Origin: Nelumbo lutea
Taxonomy: Eukaryota; Streptophyta; Magnoliopsida; Proteales; Nelumbonaceae
Direction: 5' to 3'
DNA length: 64,000 nt
Assembly: GCA_022828595.1 (NCBI GenBank)
Contig: JAKGHH010000001.1
Span: 138,837,017 to 138,901,016 of the forward strand
Made by a program: the position numbers and the translations under genes. The number at the start of each line of letters is the position of its first letter. The stretch's first letter is position 1. Under the pieces are notes generated by a model. That model did not search any database. It saw nothing but the letters and a program-made list of their open reading frames with translations, and was not told where the DNA came from. This document shows, one piece after another, positions 1-11,047 of the stretch.

Positions 1-540
1 GAACATATTTTCTAGCACTTAGAGGACGCAACCATGATGAAAGCTACTATGCTATTGGCTGGACCAAAAACTATTCAATGTTTAGTTTAACCAGTCAAAT
101 CTAATTTTTTCTAATCTTATACTTCCATTCACTCTTTGACAATATCCATTTACACGTATATAAACACATATACATGAAAATACACATTTAGAAAGGCTAT
201 TGTTCCTTCATTAACTTGAAAGTACATTCCTATATCATTGCAACCACCCACAGCATTAATTGGCACTGATTGCGTTCTATCTGTGCAAAGTCTAAGGCAG
301 TGTTTTAAAACCGATCAAGAGGTTGAGCCACTGGCCCACTGCTGGGTCACAGGTCAGAGGTTCAACCATCCAAATCGGATGGATTAGAGTGTGACACATC
401 ATCTGCTATATAAGCGTATAAATATATTATTTATTATATAATATAAATTATTGATTATATAATAAAAATGTATAATTACATTTTATATGTAATATATGTA
501 TGTATATATATGTTTAGTTCAGGGTCCATTTATATATTTT
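1..540. other. AT-rich non-genic DNA
   Basis: No reading frame with recognisable similarity is seen on either strand. The stretch is strongly AT-rich, especially 400-540. A short run near 305-380 (alternating ggttgagcc/gggtcac-type words) faintly resembles the ends of common plant hAT-type miniature elements, and similar words recur at about 1850-1900 beyond the inverted-repeat element. An older element split by the younger one is therefore possible but not shown. Confidence 0.5.
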
Positions 541-1824
541 AGAGTACAATACAAAAACCTCCCTTGAAGTTTTTGACAATCATAAAAACCTTCCTTATAG
601 TTTCATTTTAGCAAAACCTCCCCACAAAATTAACAAATACCTCCCTTCCGTCAATGATCAAGATGGAAAACGTTAAAGAGATGATCATTTTTTTCAAAAT
701 ACCTATTTTACCCTTTCTCGAATATTGTTCATCTTCTTCCCTGTTCGAACCCAAAAGCAGAGGCAGCAGCGGCACCCCTCTAAATCTGATCACTTCCTCT
801 TCTCTAATCTCTCATCTTCTTTGGCTTTTTGTTCTTCTCCTTTTTCCCTTTCTCTATCTGGTTGCAGCGGTAGATTCGAACTCAACGTCGATCCACCTTC
901 TCCCACCATCTTTCTTGCCCTCTGTGCTTCCTCTCTTTCTTCTCCATCTCTTTTCTTCTTCTTGTTCCTCCTTCCCCTCCTTTCTTCTCCTTCCCTGTCG
1001 GCATCCATTTTCGGATCGCTTTCTAGGTTCGAAAGGGGAAGAAGATGAAATTCTTTACCACACACCACATTGGTATAGGCATAGGGTGCCCTTGGTTTTG
1101 AAATTGTGTTTTTTTCTTTTTGACTAATGAGTAATGACTACTACATGGCTTAACATGTTTCTCGATTGAAACAACTCCTCAGTCATCAAAATCAAAAGAA
1201 AATCTGTGAAATCCAAATTCCTTCTTAACATTAACTCAGAAGTCTCTCTGAATCCACAATTCCACAAACACAAACGAGATCTCAGATCCGAGGTCTTCCC
1301 AAGTCCCAACTCCATGATTACCATCTTGTTTTCTTCAGAACTTCTATTTATTATTTTCAGATTATTAATTTCTTTTGTAATCATTTTTAGATCAAAACCA
1401 AGGACACCCTTTCTTCCCCTATCGGTGGTAGAAACAAGGGCGATGGAAGGGACAATGCTAGAAGAAGAAGAAGAAGAAACAGAGGAAGAAGTAGAAGAAA
1501 AGAAGGAGAAGAAGAAGAAGAATGGAAAAGAATAAGAAGTCGAAGAAGATGGGAGAAGAGGAAGAGATCAGATTTAAAGGGGTGTTGTTGTTGCCTCTAC
1601 TTCTGGGTTCGAATGGGGAAGAAGAGGAACAGTGTTCGAGAAAGGGTAAAATAGGTATTTTGAAAAAAATCTTCTCTTTAACATTCTCCGTCTTGGTTAT
1701 TGACAGAAGGAAAGTATTTGCTAATTTTGTCAAAAATAGAGGGGAGGTTTTTGCTAAAGTAAAACTACAGGGGAGGTTTTTATGATTGTTAGAAACTTTA
1801 GGAGAGGTTTTTGTATTTTACCCT
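541..1824. mobile_element. Non-autonomous DNA element with long terminal inverted repeats
   Basis: The two ends are inverted copies of each other over roughly 260-270 bp (about 541-805 and 1560-1824). Both start with an (a)gagtacaatac / (a)gggtaaaatac-type terminus followed by acaaaaacctccc. Frames read inward from both ends give the same peptide word (KIPILPFLE), which is a by-product of the inverted repeat. The core between the arms is pyrimidine-rich on one side and a gaagaag-rich purine run at about 1455-1550 on the other. No transposase is present. Long arms and lack of coding capacity fit a Mutator-like or foldback non-autonomous element; the superfamily is inference, because no clean 9-bp target duplication is visible beside the presumed ends. 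Confidence 0.75.
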
Positions 1825-2213
1825 TATTTTATTTCAACTTTAATTGCAGCGTTTAACCTGACCTAGTCGCTGAGTCAAACAGGTCGACTATTTATTGCTC
1901 AAATTTTTAGGTTTCCATTCCTGTCAAGGTTGGGCCGAGGGCAACATTGTAATTATGCTTCCGTAGATGAGGGCTAATTGAGTCCGAGGGCTTATCAAGT
2001 TGAAGGCCAAAAAGTCCGACTTGTGAAGGAAGAAGCATGTTAGAGGCCCGGGTGTTATCCTAGGGGTGGAGACTCTGACGGTCAAGTTAGTAAGTGCGTA
2101 ACAAGGGGTCAGACGAGATCTGAGAGAGGTAGCTCAAACAAGGTCACCCGGATGCTAGAGAGCTTGAAAGTAGAAAATCCAAGATTGCTTACCTAGGGAG
2201 TGACACCACTTAT
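1825..2213. other. Unassigned sequence, possibly Ty3 LTR remnant
   Basis: No gene is recognised. From about 1915 the sequence is richer in G+C and in ggccgagg/gtccga words than its surroundings and ends in a Ty3 pol scrap, so it may be a decayed Ty3 LTR or leader. This is inference from context only. Confidence 0.3.
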
Positions 2214-2438
2214 TTATACTTGAGCCTGCCCCCACTCTCGAGGTCGTGGTGGAGATTCGAGTAGGGACTTGGTCGATAAGGCTCGTTGGCATTCTTTGGT
2301 GCATTGGAAGTCCTTCAGTTTCTTGATGGCTCGAAAGAAGGGTAGGTAGCAGTCAGTCGATTTTGACATGAATCGGATGAGGGCAGCCACTTGGTTGATA
2401 AGGCTCTGAGTTTCTTTGATCGATCGAGGTGGTGCCAT
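2214..2438 (-). pseudogene. Ty3-type pol fragment (RT/RNase H connection)
   Basis: A 74-codon open fragment on the minus strand reads LINQVAALIRFMSKSTD...LPFFRAIKK...ECQRAL. This is the connection between reverse transcriptase and RNase H in plant Ty3 polyproteins (family pattern L.GR.AAL.RF.S.S.D..LPFF..LK...ECE.AF). Only this piece of pol remains: no upstream RT motifs or downstream RNase H are found beside it. It is an isolated relic with no expected function. Confidence 0.65.
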
Positions 2439-2824
2439 GTAATGTATAGCATGAATCTTCTTGGATTGGCGTCAATACCCTTCAATGTGCACCAAATCGA
2501 ATTTTATGTATGGTTGTTATTATTTTACAATAATAGATGATCATTTAATGATGAATTTCAAAAAACTCACCATTATTATTTAAATAATTCCGTCATTAAT
2601 TTAAGAAATAAAATACTTAAAAAAAATAACAAAACAATTGTGCGCATTGATTTTTGCGCGGGCTCCATCTTCCCTCTCAAAATTCCTTCTTATTTAAATG
2701 CGAAATCGGATTTGATGCGACCATGCTCACACCGTTCGCATGCGTCCCTTGCAGCCTATTCTCTTCAAACACAGGCTGCTCTCTCCCTCAAAAAAGCAAG
2801 AATACTCGTTCGGCTCTTTCAAAC
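2439..2824. other. AT-rich spacer
   Basis: AT-rich sequence with several short frames of low-complexity composition. I see no protein family, RNA gene or element terminus in it. Confidence 0.4.
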
Positions 2825-3227
2825 GGGTCCGGATGTAGTAGGCATGTTAGGTAAGTACAATGAGTTAGCATATAATAACTGTGTGACACATGTTCCAGTT
2901 AATGCACCTTTCATCCAAACATTTTTGCTCCGTTACACAGAAATTATTCATTATTTTATTATCTTTGTCAAAATAATTAAAAATAAAAAACAATGAAAAA
3001 GGAAAACATAAATGTATCTCAATTCCCAACACGTTTAGGTTTTCCTTTTTTATTGTTTTTATTTTTAATTATTTTGACAAATATAATAAAATAATGAATA
3101 ATTTATGTCCAGCGGAGCAAAAACGTTTGGATGAAAGGCGCATTAATTGGGACATGTGTCACACAGCTATTACATGCTCACTCATTATGCTTACCTAACA
3201 TGCCTATTACATCCGTACTCAGGACCC
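2825..3227. repeat. Large hairpin (inverted repeat), MITE-like
   Basis: Two arms of about 185 bp (2825-3007 and about 3038-3227) are near-perfect reverse complements around a loop of about 30 bp. Shared words read inward include ggatgtag/aataggcatgttagg, gtgtgacacatgt, catccaaac and aattattcattattttatta. A transcript across it would fold into one long stem. The outer termini begin gggtcc. No coding capacity. A miniature inverted-repeat element, possibly PIF/Harbinger-like, is the simplest reading, but no target duplication is clear. Confidence 0.85.
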
Positions 3228-3535
3228 CTTTTAAACACGTTGCTCCCCGCCTCTTTCTTCTCTTTCACTCTTCCTGCACTAAACCTGAAACCAGAAGTTT
3301 GTTCTCTCTCATTTTTCTTCCACCGATCGCTGCTGAAATCATAGGAAAACCTAGCGTCCCTCTACCTTCTCTACTTCATTGAGTTCACTCCGAATCTAGG
3401 AGAAGATTTTGAGAAGAGCAAGAGACTACGGGAAGAGTCATAGGCTTGGTTCCTTGGGTGTTTGGTTTTTTTTTTCTTAATCCGATATCAATAATAGGTG
3501 GGCCGGTTTTAAATCTCTTACTGATTGCAGATCAA
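3228..3535 (+). other. Upstream region of the LEA_3-like gene remnant
   Basis: Pyrimidine-rich (tcttt/ctctc) then purine-rich sequence that would form the leader of the LEA_3-like frame starting at 3536. A ctgattgcag sequence at 3521-3530 looks like a splice acceptor just before the start codon, so the leader may contain an intron. No TATA box can be assigned with confidence. Confidence 0.3.
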
Positions 3536-3841
3536 ATGGGTGGTTGTCTCTCCAATGCTAAGTTTTTCTTTGCTCTCATAGATGGTGTCTCAGTTTCTAT
3601 TAACAGGCAAGATTATTCGGCGGCAGCCATTTCATTGCCTATCATGGTCAGGGGTGGGGCAAGGAGTGGAATTGGGAACCAAGGGATGGATAGAGTAATG
3701 ATGAAAGAAGGGTTGACAGCTTCATCATGGATACCAGATCCCGTTACCAGCTACTACAAACTAGAAAAAGAGAAGTTCATTGTTTACCTGTTAGAACCAT
3801 TTTTCTTTCTTTCTTTTCTTTTTACTAGTCTTAGAATGTAA
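3536..3841 (+). pseudogene. LEA_3 family (LEA5/SAG21-like) protein, C-terminus replaced
   Basis: From the ATG at 3536 the frame gives 101 residues. Residues 1-30 read MGGCLSNAKFF...DGVSVSINRQDYSAAA, and residues 65-77 read WIPDPVTSYYKLE. These are the two hallmarks of the plant LEA_3 family (small, usually organelle-targeted stress proteins of about 95-105 residues: N-terminal S.NAK...DGVS.SINRRGY and the W.PDPVTGYYRPE box). The family's conserved tail after the box (E.D.AELR..LL) is missing; the frame runs into hydrophobic low-complexity residues (FFFLSFLF) instead. I read it as a truncated gene copy; a missed 3' exon is possible, but none is seen before the copia LTR at 4063. In the living family these proteins act in stress and senescence responses. 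Confidence 0.6.
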
Positions 3842-4062
3842 TCAAGGGCTTTCCTTATTGTTTTTTTCATAGATTTTGACCATAAACCCCTTTTCTCTAT
3901 TTGCAGTATTGCTTTCCATCCTGACTGTCCTAACTCATAAAAAAGGCTCACTCCTGTCTTCCACTGCTTATTAGTTACTTACTCTTGGAAATGGAGAAAC
4001 GTTCAGCAAAGTATTTTATTTTTTCTTGAAACTCTATCGATTTTGCAAGCATTCCATTTCTA

Positions 4063-5382
4063 ATTAGGAGTTATCCCAATCCAAATCAGTATTTGAATAG
4101 GGGATTATCTTAATCCTATCTGCAGATTAAGTTAGCTTACACCTGATCTTATCAAGAGGTTACCAGATTCAAATCTGATTTGAATTTGGTCTCCAAAAGT
4201 GGATAAGGATAAATGCCCAATCCTTTTACTAACATTAATCTCAAATTCGCCCCATAGATGGGTGATCATATCAGCCCAGCTCGAAATGGGCTTTCGGCCC
4301 ATTAAGTGTTCAGTGTTTAAATAGTTTCCAATCTGCTGCCCAGTTGGGCTTCTTGGTATGGCATGGGACTCAAGCATTGATCTACACACCAGCCACATGG
4401 GTTTGGCCCAGCCTTTATTACAAGGCCCAGCCGAATTCACTAAAAGACTCAGTGACCCCCTTGAGCCCATCACATGGACCCTATGGCCCAACACTTACAT
4501 TAAGTGGTCCCTGGGCCAAGCCATCTTATAAAAACCCAGGGACTGTGGGCAGGTGCAAGATTAGCCCATCAAGTACTATCCTAAATGGTCTTACACTTAA
4601 CCTCTCTGTGCTTAATGATCAAGCACTGCCCGACAAGAGAGAACCTCTCCCTCGGCTGCAAGGAACAGTGCCGCACTCTCTACTCACATGGCTCCCGGGA
4701 ATTAAAACCATTTGCAAACATTTAGAAACCGTAAAAAATATATATAAATATATTAATTTTGCAAAACAAAATTCCAACGATTGAAAACAACTACCGGCAG
4801 TTTGGTTTCCATCATAGAGAGTGCCTTTCCCGATCATTACCCTTTGTCTGACAAAGGGGCTGATCCCGTCACTATGATCACCCACTTAGATGAATTCTCA
4901 GACTGTCCCAACATACCCAGGTTTTGACCCCCATCTAAGGATCTCACTGATTGGCATATCAAAGATAGCCTGATCCAACACCTAGTGAAGTGTCATAATC
5001 GAGTCTAGGGGTTAGGTGTCTCTTTACAGTTTTGCCCATTTATCTCCAAGGTCTAGGACAATACTGGAAATCTGGTCTGGTTCAAGGATTCAAGTAATCC
5101 CATACTGCATGTGCCATGGGTCTTACCCTGGTGGCTGAGACAGGCCATCCCAACACTTGGTGGCACATCAGTATCAGTCTTGGTAGGAAAAATCTCCCCA
5201 GAGTTATCCAATGGCTGTGAACATTTAAAACTAACACGTGTCTCTATAAGTATCCAGTTTTAGGGTCTTAAATAGAATTATACCAAACAACGTGAATCAA
5301 ACATGCACTTTATTTATTTCCACTAAATAACAAAAGTACATCAAATTGGATTGAAGCTAAGGGCATACAACACTATATAACA
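4063..5382 (-). repeat. 3' LTR of element A (truncated)
   Basis: About 1.32 kb matching 11680-12976 throughout with scattered substitutions. The outer LTR end (minus-strand start TGTTATATAG) is at 5382, followed by ctcccaattg, the complement of a short polypurine tract (GGGAGC). The far end is missing at 4063. Confidence 0.88.
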
Positions 5383-5396
5383 GCTCCCAATTGCAC

Positions 5397-6308
5397 TTAG
5401 GTCCAATCCGGTACAAGTCGGAGTCCCATACTTTCCATGTGTTTCTCAAACACCTTCTGTGTCAGTGGATTAGTCAATGGGTCTGCAACATTATCCGCTA
5501 ATGCTACCTTATGAATTAGGATGTCCCCTCTAGCAACGATCTCCTGCAGTACATGGTACTTTCTCTCAATGTGCTTTGACTTCGAGTGAGCCCGAGGCTC
5601 TTTAGCCTGGGCGATCTCTCCATTGTTGTCACACAACAACGGGATGGGTGATATGCTGGACGGAATCACTCCCAATTTGTGTATGAATTTCTTCATCCAC
5701 ATGGCTTCCTTGGTAGCTTCACTTGGGGTAATGTACTCGGCCTCGATTATGGAGTTTTCCATGGACCCCTGTTTGCTGCTTTTCCAACAAGTAGCACATG
5801 ATCCTATCATGAAAACATACCTAGATGTAGACTTTCTATCATCTAGATCCAACTGGAAATCAGTATCAATATACCCTAGAACTTGTAGTGAACTACTATC
5901 GAATACCAGACAAAACTCTTTTGTCCTTCGAAGGTATTTTAGTATGTTCTTCACAGCAGTCCAATGCTTCTGCCCTGGGTTGGCCTGGAATCTGCTTACC
6001 ACACTCACCGTCTAAGCAATGTCCGGGCGAGTGCACAACATGGCATACATGATGCTCCCTACGATTGAGGCATAGGGAACGTCTCTCATGCCCTCAATCT
6101 CCTCAGAAGTCTTGGTTGACTTCTTCTTGGAGAGAGTGACTTTGTGCCTGAAAGGAACGTTTCCTTTCTTGGAGTTTTCCATGCTGTATCCTTTGACAAT
6201 TTGGTCAATGTAAGCAGCCTGGGATAATCCAATAATCTGCTTCGATCTATCTCTATAGAGTCAAAGACCTAGTATATATGAACCTTCTGCAAGATCTTTT
6301 AGGGAGAA
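5397..6308 (-). pseudogene. Element A RNase H and end of RT
   Basis: Minus-strand frame 5397-6008 carries the copia RNase H: W.AVKNILKYLRRTK, then GYIDTDFQLDLDDRKSTSRY (consensus GY.DADW....D.RRST.GY), IIEAEYITPSEATKEA.W, LLCDNNGEIAQAKEPR, and H.....SKHIERKYHVLQEIV. Codons upstream to 6308 give MYAMLCTRPDIA, the RT/RNase H hinge, interrupted by a stop just before the RNase H frame. The enzyme would remove RNA from RNA/DNA hybrids during reverse transcription. Not expected to be functional because of the stops. Confidence 0.85.
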
Positions 6309-6900
6309 CTATTGTGATAGCCATACCTTTACCGAAGTCAACATTCCTACACCATTCCCAATGAGTAGGATATCGTCCACGTACAACACCAAAAAAGTGA
6401 TCTTATCCCCACTAGACTTCCTATAAACACAGGGCTCATCCGTATTCTGCTCAAAGTCAAACGTTTTGACAGCAGAATCAAAACGGATGTTCCAACACCT
6501 AGAAGCCTGCTTAAGTCCATATATGGATCTATTGAGTTTACATACCATGTGTTCCTGACCAGCAGCAATGAAGCCTTGCGGCTGCTGTATGCAGATATCT
6601 TCACTAAGATCTCCATTCAGGAACGCGAATTTGACATCCATTTTCCAAATCTCATAGTTATTATATACTGCTGCAGCTAGCAGGATCCTAATAGATTTAA
6701 GCATGGCCACGGGCGAAAATGTTTCCTCATAATCGATGCCTTCTTTCTGAGTATACTCTTTCGCCACCAAGCGAGCTTTGTAGGTCTCAATCCTGCCATC
6801 GGGGCCCTTCTTCCTCTTGTAGATCCATTTGCAACCAATTGCTTTTACCCCGGAGGGCGGGTCTACTAGAGTCTAGACTCCATTGGTCTCCATCGAGTTC
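6309..6900 (-). pseudogene. Element A reverse transcriptase
   Basis: Copia RT core: [42 protein letters not shown], motif A MDVKFAFLNGDL (catalytic Asp present), QPQGFI...CKLNRSIYGLKQASR, and the catalytic box LYVDDILLIG. The core motifs are intact, but a stop and frame changes separate this block from integrase (upstream) and from the hinge (downstream). The polyprotein cannot be made whole. Confidence 0.88.
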
Positions 6901-7181
6901 ATCTCATCTCTCATGGCCTCCACCCACTTATAGGAATCTATGTCTTACATAGATTCCACGTAAGTCACAGGATCCTCTTCACTAGTCAAGGCCTCCACCA
7001 GGTAACTATCCTGGTCATAACCATATCGGACTGGTGGTCTGGATACCCGGGTGGACCTTCTAGGTTGGTCATTACATGGAACTTGTGGCACGTCTCCCAA
7101 TGCTCCTGAGCTCTCCTCATCAAGAACTATTTCCTAACGATGGGTGTCCAGGATGTATTCGTATTCTAAGAATTGGGCGTT

Positions 7182-8008
7182 TCAACTACAGACCACTTTC
7201 TGCTCACTTGGGTCATAGAATAGATAACCCACCGAATCATTTGGGTAGCCTATAAACAGGCAACGAATGGTTTTAGATTCTAACTTGTCCGCACTTGTTC
7301 TTTTAACGTGTGCAAGACAACCCCAAATCTTCAAGTGTCTTACACTTATTTCCTTCCGGTCCAAAGTTCATATGGAGTTTTCGGAACTGATTTGGTTGTG
7401 ATCCGATTCAGCACATAGATAGCAGTCTCTAATGCATATCCCCAAAAGGATGTGGGTAATTCTGAGTGTACGAGAAGTGATTGGACCATGTCCAACAAGG
7501 TCCTATTCCTCCTCTCTGAAACACCGTTGAGTTGTGGTGTAGCAGGAGGAGCTAGTTGTGACACTATCCCATTGTCCTTTAAGTAGTCCCTGAATTCGTC
7601 AAAGAGATACTCGCCACCTCGATCCGATCGAAGGGCCTTAACTTCTCTCCCTAACTATTTCTCGACTTCCTATCTGAACTCTCTGAACTTTTCAAAGGAT
7701 TCAGACTTATGTCTCATTAGGTACACGTAACCATATTATGAAAAATCATCTGTAAAGGGGATGAAGTACACGTGTTGATTTCGTGTCCTAACACTCAGGG
7801 GACCACATACATCAGTATGTATTAGGTCAAGTGTGCCTGTACATCTTTCAGGCTTACAATTAAATGGCCGTTTCGACATCTTGCCTTGTAGGCAAGGCTC
7901 ACAAGTGGGAAGATCTTCTACGGTTAGAAAATCCAAAGGACCATCCTTTACCAGCCTTGTGATTCGGTCAACACTGATATGGCCAAGTCGGTAATGCCAG
8001 AGGCACAT
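7182..8008 (-). pseudogene. Element A integrase, broken
   Basis: The 7736-8008 frame has the pre-integrase and zinc-binding part (CLWHYRLGHISVDRITRLV, then C..C in CEPCLQGKM) and the first catalytic Asp in HTDVCGPLSV. The central part around the second Asp is out of frame. 7346-7564 restarts with [18 protein letters not shown] (third acidic residue Glu), and 7182-7364 holds the C-terminal WGCLAHVK...RCLFIGYP block. At least two disruptions separate these pieces. In an intact element this protein inserts the cDNA into the genome. Confidence 0.85.
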
Positions 8009-8119
8009 GGGATTTATTGTATCACGATTCCTTTTCTTGGGATTTTCGACCGACGTAGTTTCAGTTAAGTTAGTTTCCAGAGAAGGATGTAGAACATAGA
8101 GACCATTCTCCAGTTCCCA

Positions 8120-9284
8120 TCATGCGATGAATTTGTTATTCCGTTTAACAGTAATCATATTACTAAAATAAACAGTATATTCATCAGCACACAGTTTAGA
8201 AATAGAAATTAAATTTCTTCTCAAGTTTTGTACATAAAGACAATCATTAAGCACAAGTACTCTTTCTCTAAAAACTAATTCTACGGTTCCTATTGCCGCA
8301 GCTGCAACACTTGCAGTTGTTCCCAAAAATAGTGTCACTTCGCCTTCACTCAATCTTCTGCTAACTTTGAACCCCTGCAGTGAGTTACACGCATGCGTTA
8401 AGGCCCCGAAATCAACACACCAGGACACAGAAGTAACTAACAAAGTAGTTTCTATGACACAAGTTTCGATTTTACCTTTCTTAGATTCTAGGTAGGTAGG
8501 ACAATTCCTCTTCCTGTGGCCTGTTTGCTTGCAGAAGTGACAGACATCAGATGCCTTGTTCTTCTTCTGCTTCTTAGGTTTGGCAGCTTTCTTCTGGGGC
8601 TTCATTGCCTCTCTTTTTCTTGCCCGATTTGTTAGCTTCGGCAAGCATAACCACAGGCTCATCCTTCTTGAGTAGATCCTCGGCTCTCTGCAACATATTG
8701 CTGAGTTCCTGGACGCTGATATTCAGCTTATTCATATTGTAGTTCATTGTGAGCGCATTGAAGGAAGAGGGCAAAGAATTTAGGATGGCATCCACTTGCA
8801 TGCCAAGATCTAGCCCGGATCCAAGAGCTTCTAGTTCGTTAATGTATCCCATCATCCGAAGACAATGGTCATGAACTTTCTTTCCTTTGGACATCTGTGC
8901 GGTCATGAACAATTTCAGGGCCTTCTGTCGAGTAGAACGGTTCTGCTCTTCATACATTGTTCTTAGACTGTCCAATATGTCCTTGGCTAGTTCGATCTGA
9001 TTGAACTGCCTCTATATTGAGTTGTCTAATGAGGCAATGAGAAAGCAGCAGGATAGGGAGTTCTTATCCTCCCAATCTTGGTAGTCCCTCCTACGGGCCT
9101 CAGAAGCCTTATCACCCGGACGTTCCGGGGCAGGATTTTTCACCACCTTGTCTAACTTTTCGGAAGTCAGGACCAGCATAAGATTTCTGTACCAGTCGAC
9201 ATAGTTTGGGCCCTTAAGCTTGTTATCATCTAGCAGCTTTGCAAATTGACCGTTTGCCATTTTCTGATAAAACAGCAAAGACAT
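8120..9284 (-). pseudogene. Element A gag and protease
   Basis: The gag start is at 9284 or just inside (MANGQFAKLLDDNKLKGPNY). A stop interrupts it after SLDNSI, and the frame continues at 8975-8574 to KKDEPVVMLAEANKSGKKK, then shifts. The 8662-8120 frame has the zinc knuckle CHFCKQTGHRKRNC (CX2CX4HX4C) and the protease site, which reads WCVDFGALTHACNS. The family has D-S-G-A at that position; here Ser is Phe, so the aspartic protease is probably dead. Gag forms the virus-like particle and the protease cuts the polyprotein. Confidence 0.87.
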
Positions 9285-11034
9285 TAGTCCACAACCTTAG
9301 TTTGATTCATGTGACCTACATAGATATGGATTTTTAATCTATGTTCCATTCCCATTTGTTCATCTCTGAGATTTCCCTCCTTTCTCAGTGACGGAGACGA
9401 CGAAATGTCTCTGGAAATGTAGGAAATCACATGGGGTGCGTGAAGCCAACTGTTTCAGCTGCATAACCCCACCACCTTTCTGTGACGGATCATATCCACT
9501 CATCAAATGAATTTCCTTTTGGCCTCTGTCAGACAAGGTTCAGAGCCATTTTTTAGGTAAACCTTTCTGTCCAGTGAGTGCTCACCCATCATATTCAAGT
9601 TACGCCAAGGTACCGTGAGAGAGTTCCCATTTTCTGGTGAAGCCCCTCCCACATCGGTCTATGACGCCCCTATCATCTTATGAAACACTCTTGACAGATC
9701 CAACAACAAATGGATAGCCCAATTTTATGGTGCGTTTCCTCATTACTGAAGGACTCATCATTGTGCTAATGTTGGAAGGCCTTTAGAGAGTCCATCATAT
9801 GGATCTCCCTATCACATGCATTCATATTTGCTAGAAGTAACGAGATTACACCCTAGTTCTAATTTAGGTCAAACAAATGTGGTTCTCACTGACTTTCATA
9901 AAGTCAGATTGCTGGTGGGCCTTAATCGGCTAGGGGTTCCGTACGCATCCCTTTTCAGGGTTGTGGGGCCCACCAAGCAAGGAGGGGTCATCCAATGACC
10001 TTAAGGGACACCATGGCAATGATGTGCATTCAGCCATGGTGTGCGTAAGAGCCACTAACGAGTTATCATGGACCAAGTGCTTATGGCCCATGGTCGCAAC
10101 ACATCAAACATCCAAACATCACATGTAAAGGAGGAATTGATCCAATCAATTAATTGCTGTAAAGCCCATCGAACAGCCCATTTAAAATCCATAACATTAA
10201 CAATTAATGACTACTAGGTGTATGGGCTGAATCGCAGTTAGCAGTTTGACCCATTCAGCTTTTCTCACAAGTGTGGGCTTTTGCAGTTTTAACCTTTTAA
10301 AGCTGGGCTTTACAAGTGGGCCGAATTAATCCCTGTAATTGAACATCAGATTTGGAACAAAAAGTGTGAGAAAAATGGACTGAAAAACAGTCCCTTTTGA
10401 AGCCCAAATTCGGTCCAAACAGTTTTGGTCCAATCTAGTCTGAAATGGTCTAAAACTGATTTTCAATTCAAGAATTAATTCATGAAAGATCTAAAATTAA
10501 TAATTTTGATTTTAAACAAACACAAATCAACTATGGACTGTTCACACCACCTGCAAAACAGAGGTTAATCACTCATGTTACAGTTTCATAAATTGCAAAT
10601 TGCAGGAAGCGATTTCTCCATCTGCAAATCTCCAATGCCGCCATCTTCTTCCTTCTTCTTTAATCAAGAAAATAAATAACAAAAATCCTATTTCTTCTAA
10701 TTAATTACATTCTTGATCAAATCCTATACATTCAGTCTAGAAAAAAAATTATTTACAGACCGAATTGAATAAAATAAATGAAAAAGGGTGCACAGACCAT
10801 CTGCGCCAATTCTGCAGTGTGTTCTCGAGGTTCGAACAGTCCATTAAATCAAAATAAATAAAGAACATTTCTAAATAAATTTTGGATTTAACAGAATTAA
10901 TCTTAGATCAATCGCCCTTAACAAGAAACCATTTCTTGGAAAAGAAAGCAATCTACGCAAATCTTTGAAGAACAACTTCTATCCATCTACGTAGGGTCAG
11001 ATCTGATTTTCTTTTGGTTCAAGATTCGAACCTG
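9285..11034 (-). other. Element A untranslated leader
   Basis: 1.75 kb between gag and the primer binding site without a credible reading frame; rich in gggctt/ggccca words. Element B (20536-22291) has a homologous leader in the same place, which confirms it as part of the element. Confidence 0.75.
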
Positions 11035-11046
11035 GCTCTGATACCA
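11035..11046 (-). promoter_or_regulatory. Primer binding site of element A
   Basis: The plus strand reads gctctgatacca, the complement of TGGTATCAGAGC, which pairs with the 3' end of initiator Met-tRNA. It lies one base from the LTR start at 11048, which fixes the orientation and the LTR boundary. Confidence 0.93.
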
Positions 11047-11047
11047 C

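Noticed and set aside
654..1785. Several overlapping frames in the inverted-repeat element
   Set aside because: The same peptide appears from both arms in opposite directions and composition is low-complexity Ser/Leu or Glu/Lys, so these are by-products of the repeat.
4344..4784. Frames of 90-146 codons repeated at 12067 and 23120
   Set aside because: They lie in homologous places of the 1.9-kb LTRs, in the opposite strand to the element in all cases, and carry no family motif.
11035..11046. tRNA-like sequence as a possible tRNA gene
   Set aside because: Only the 12-base complement of the tRNA 3' end is present beside an LTR; there is no cloverleaf. The same applies to the sites at 22292, 32014, 39565, 44377 and 62994.
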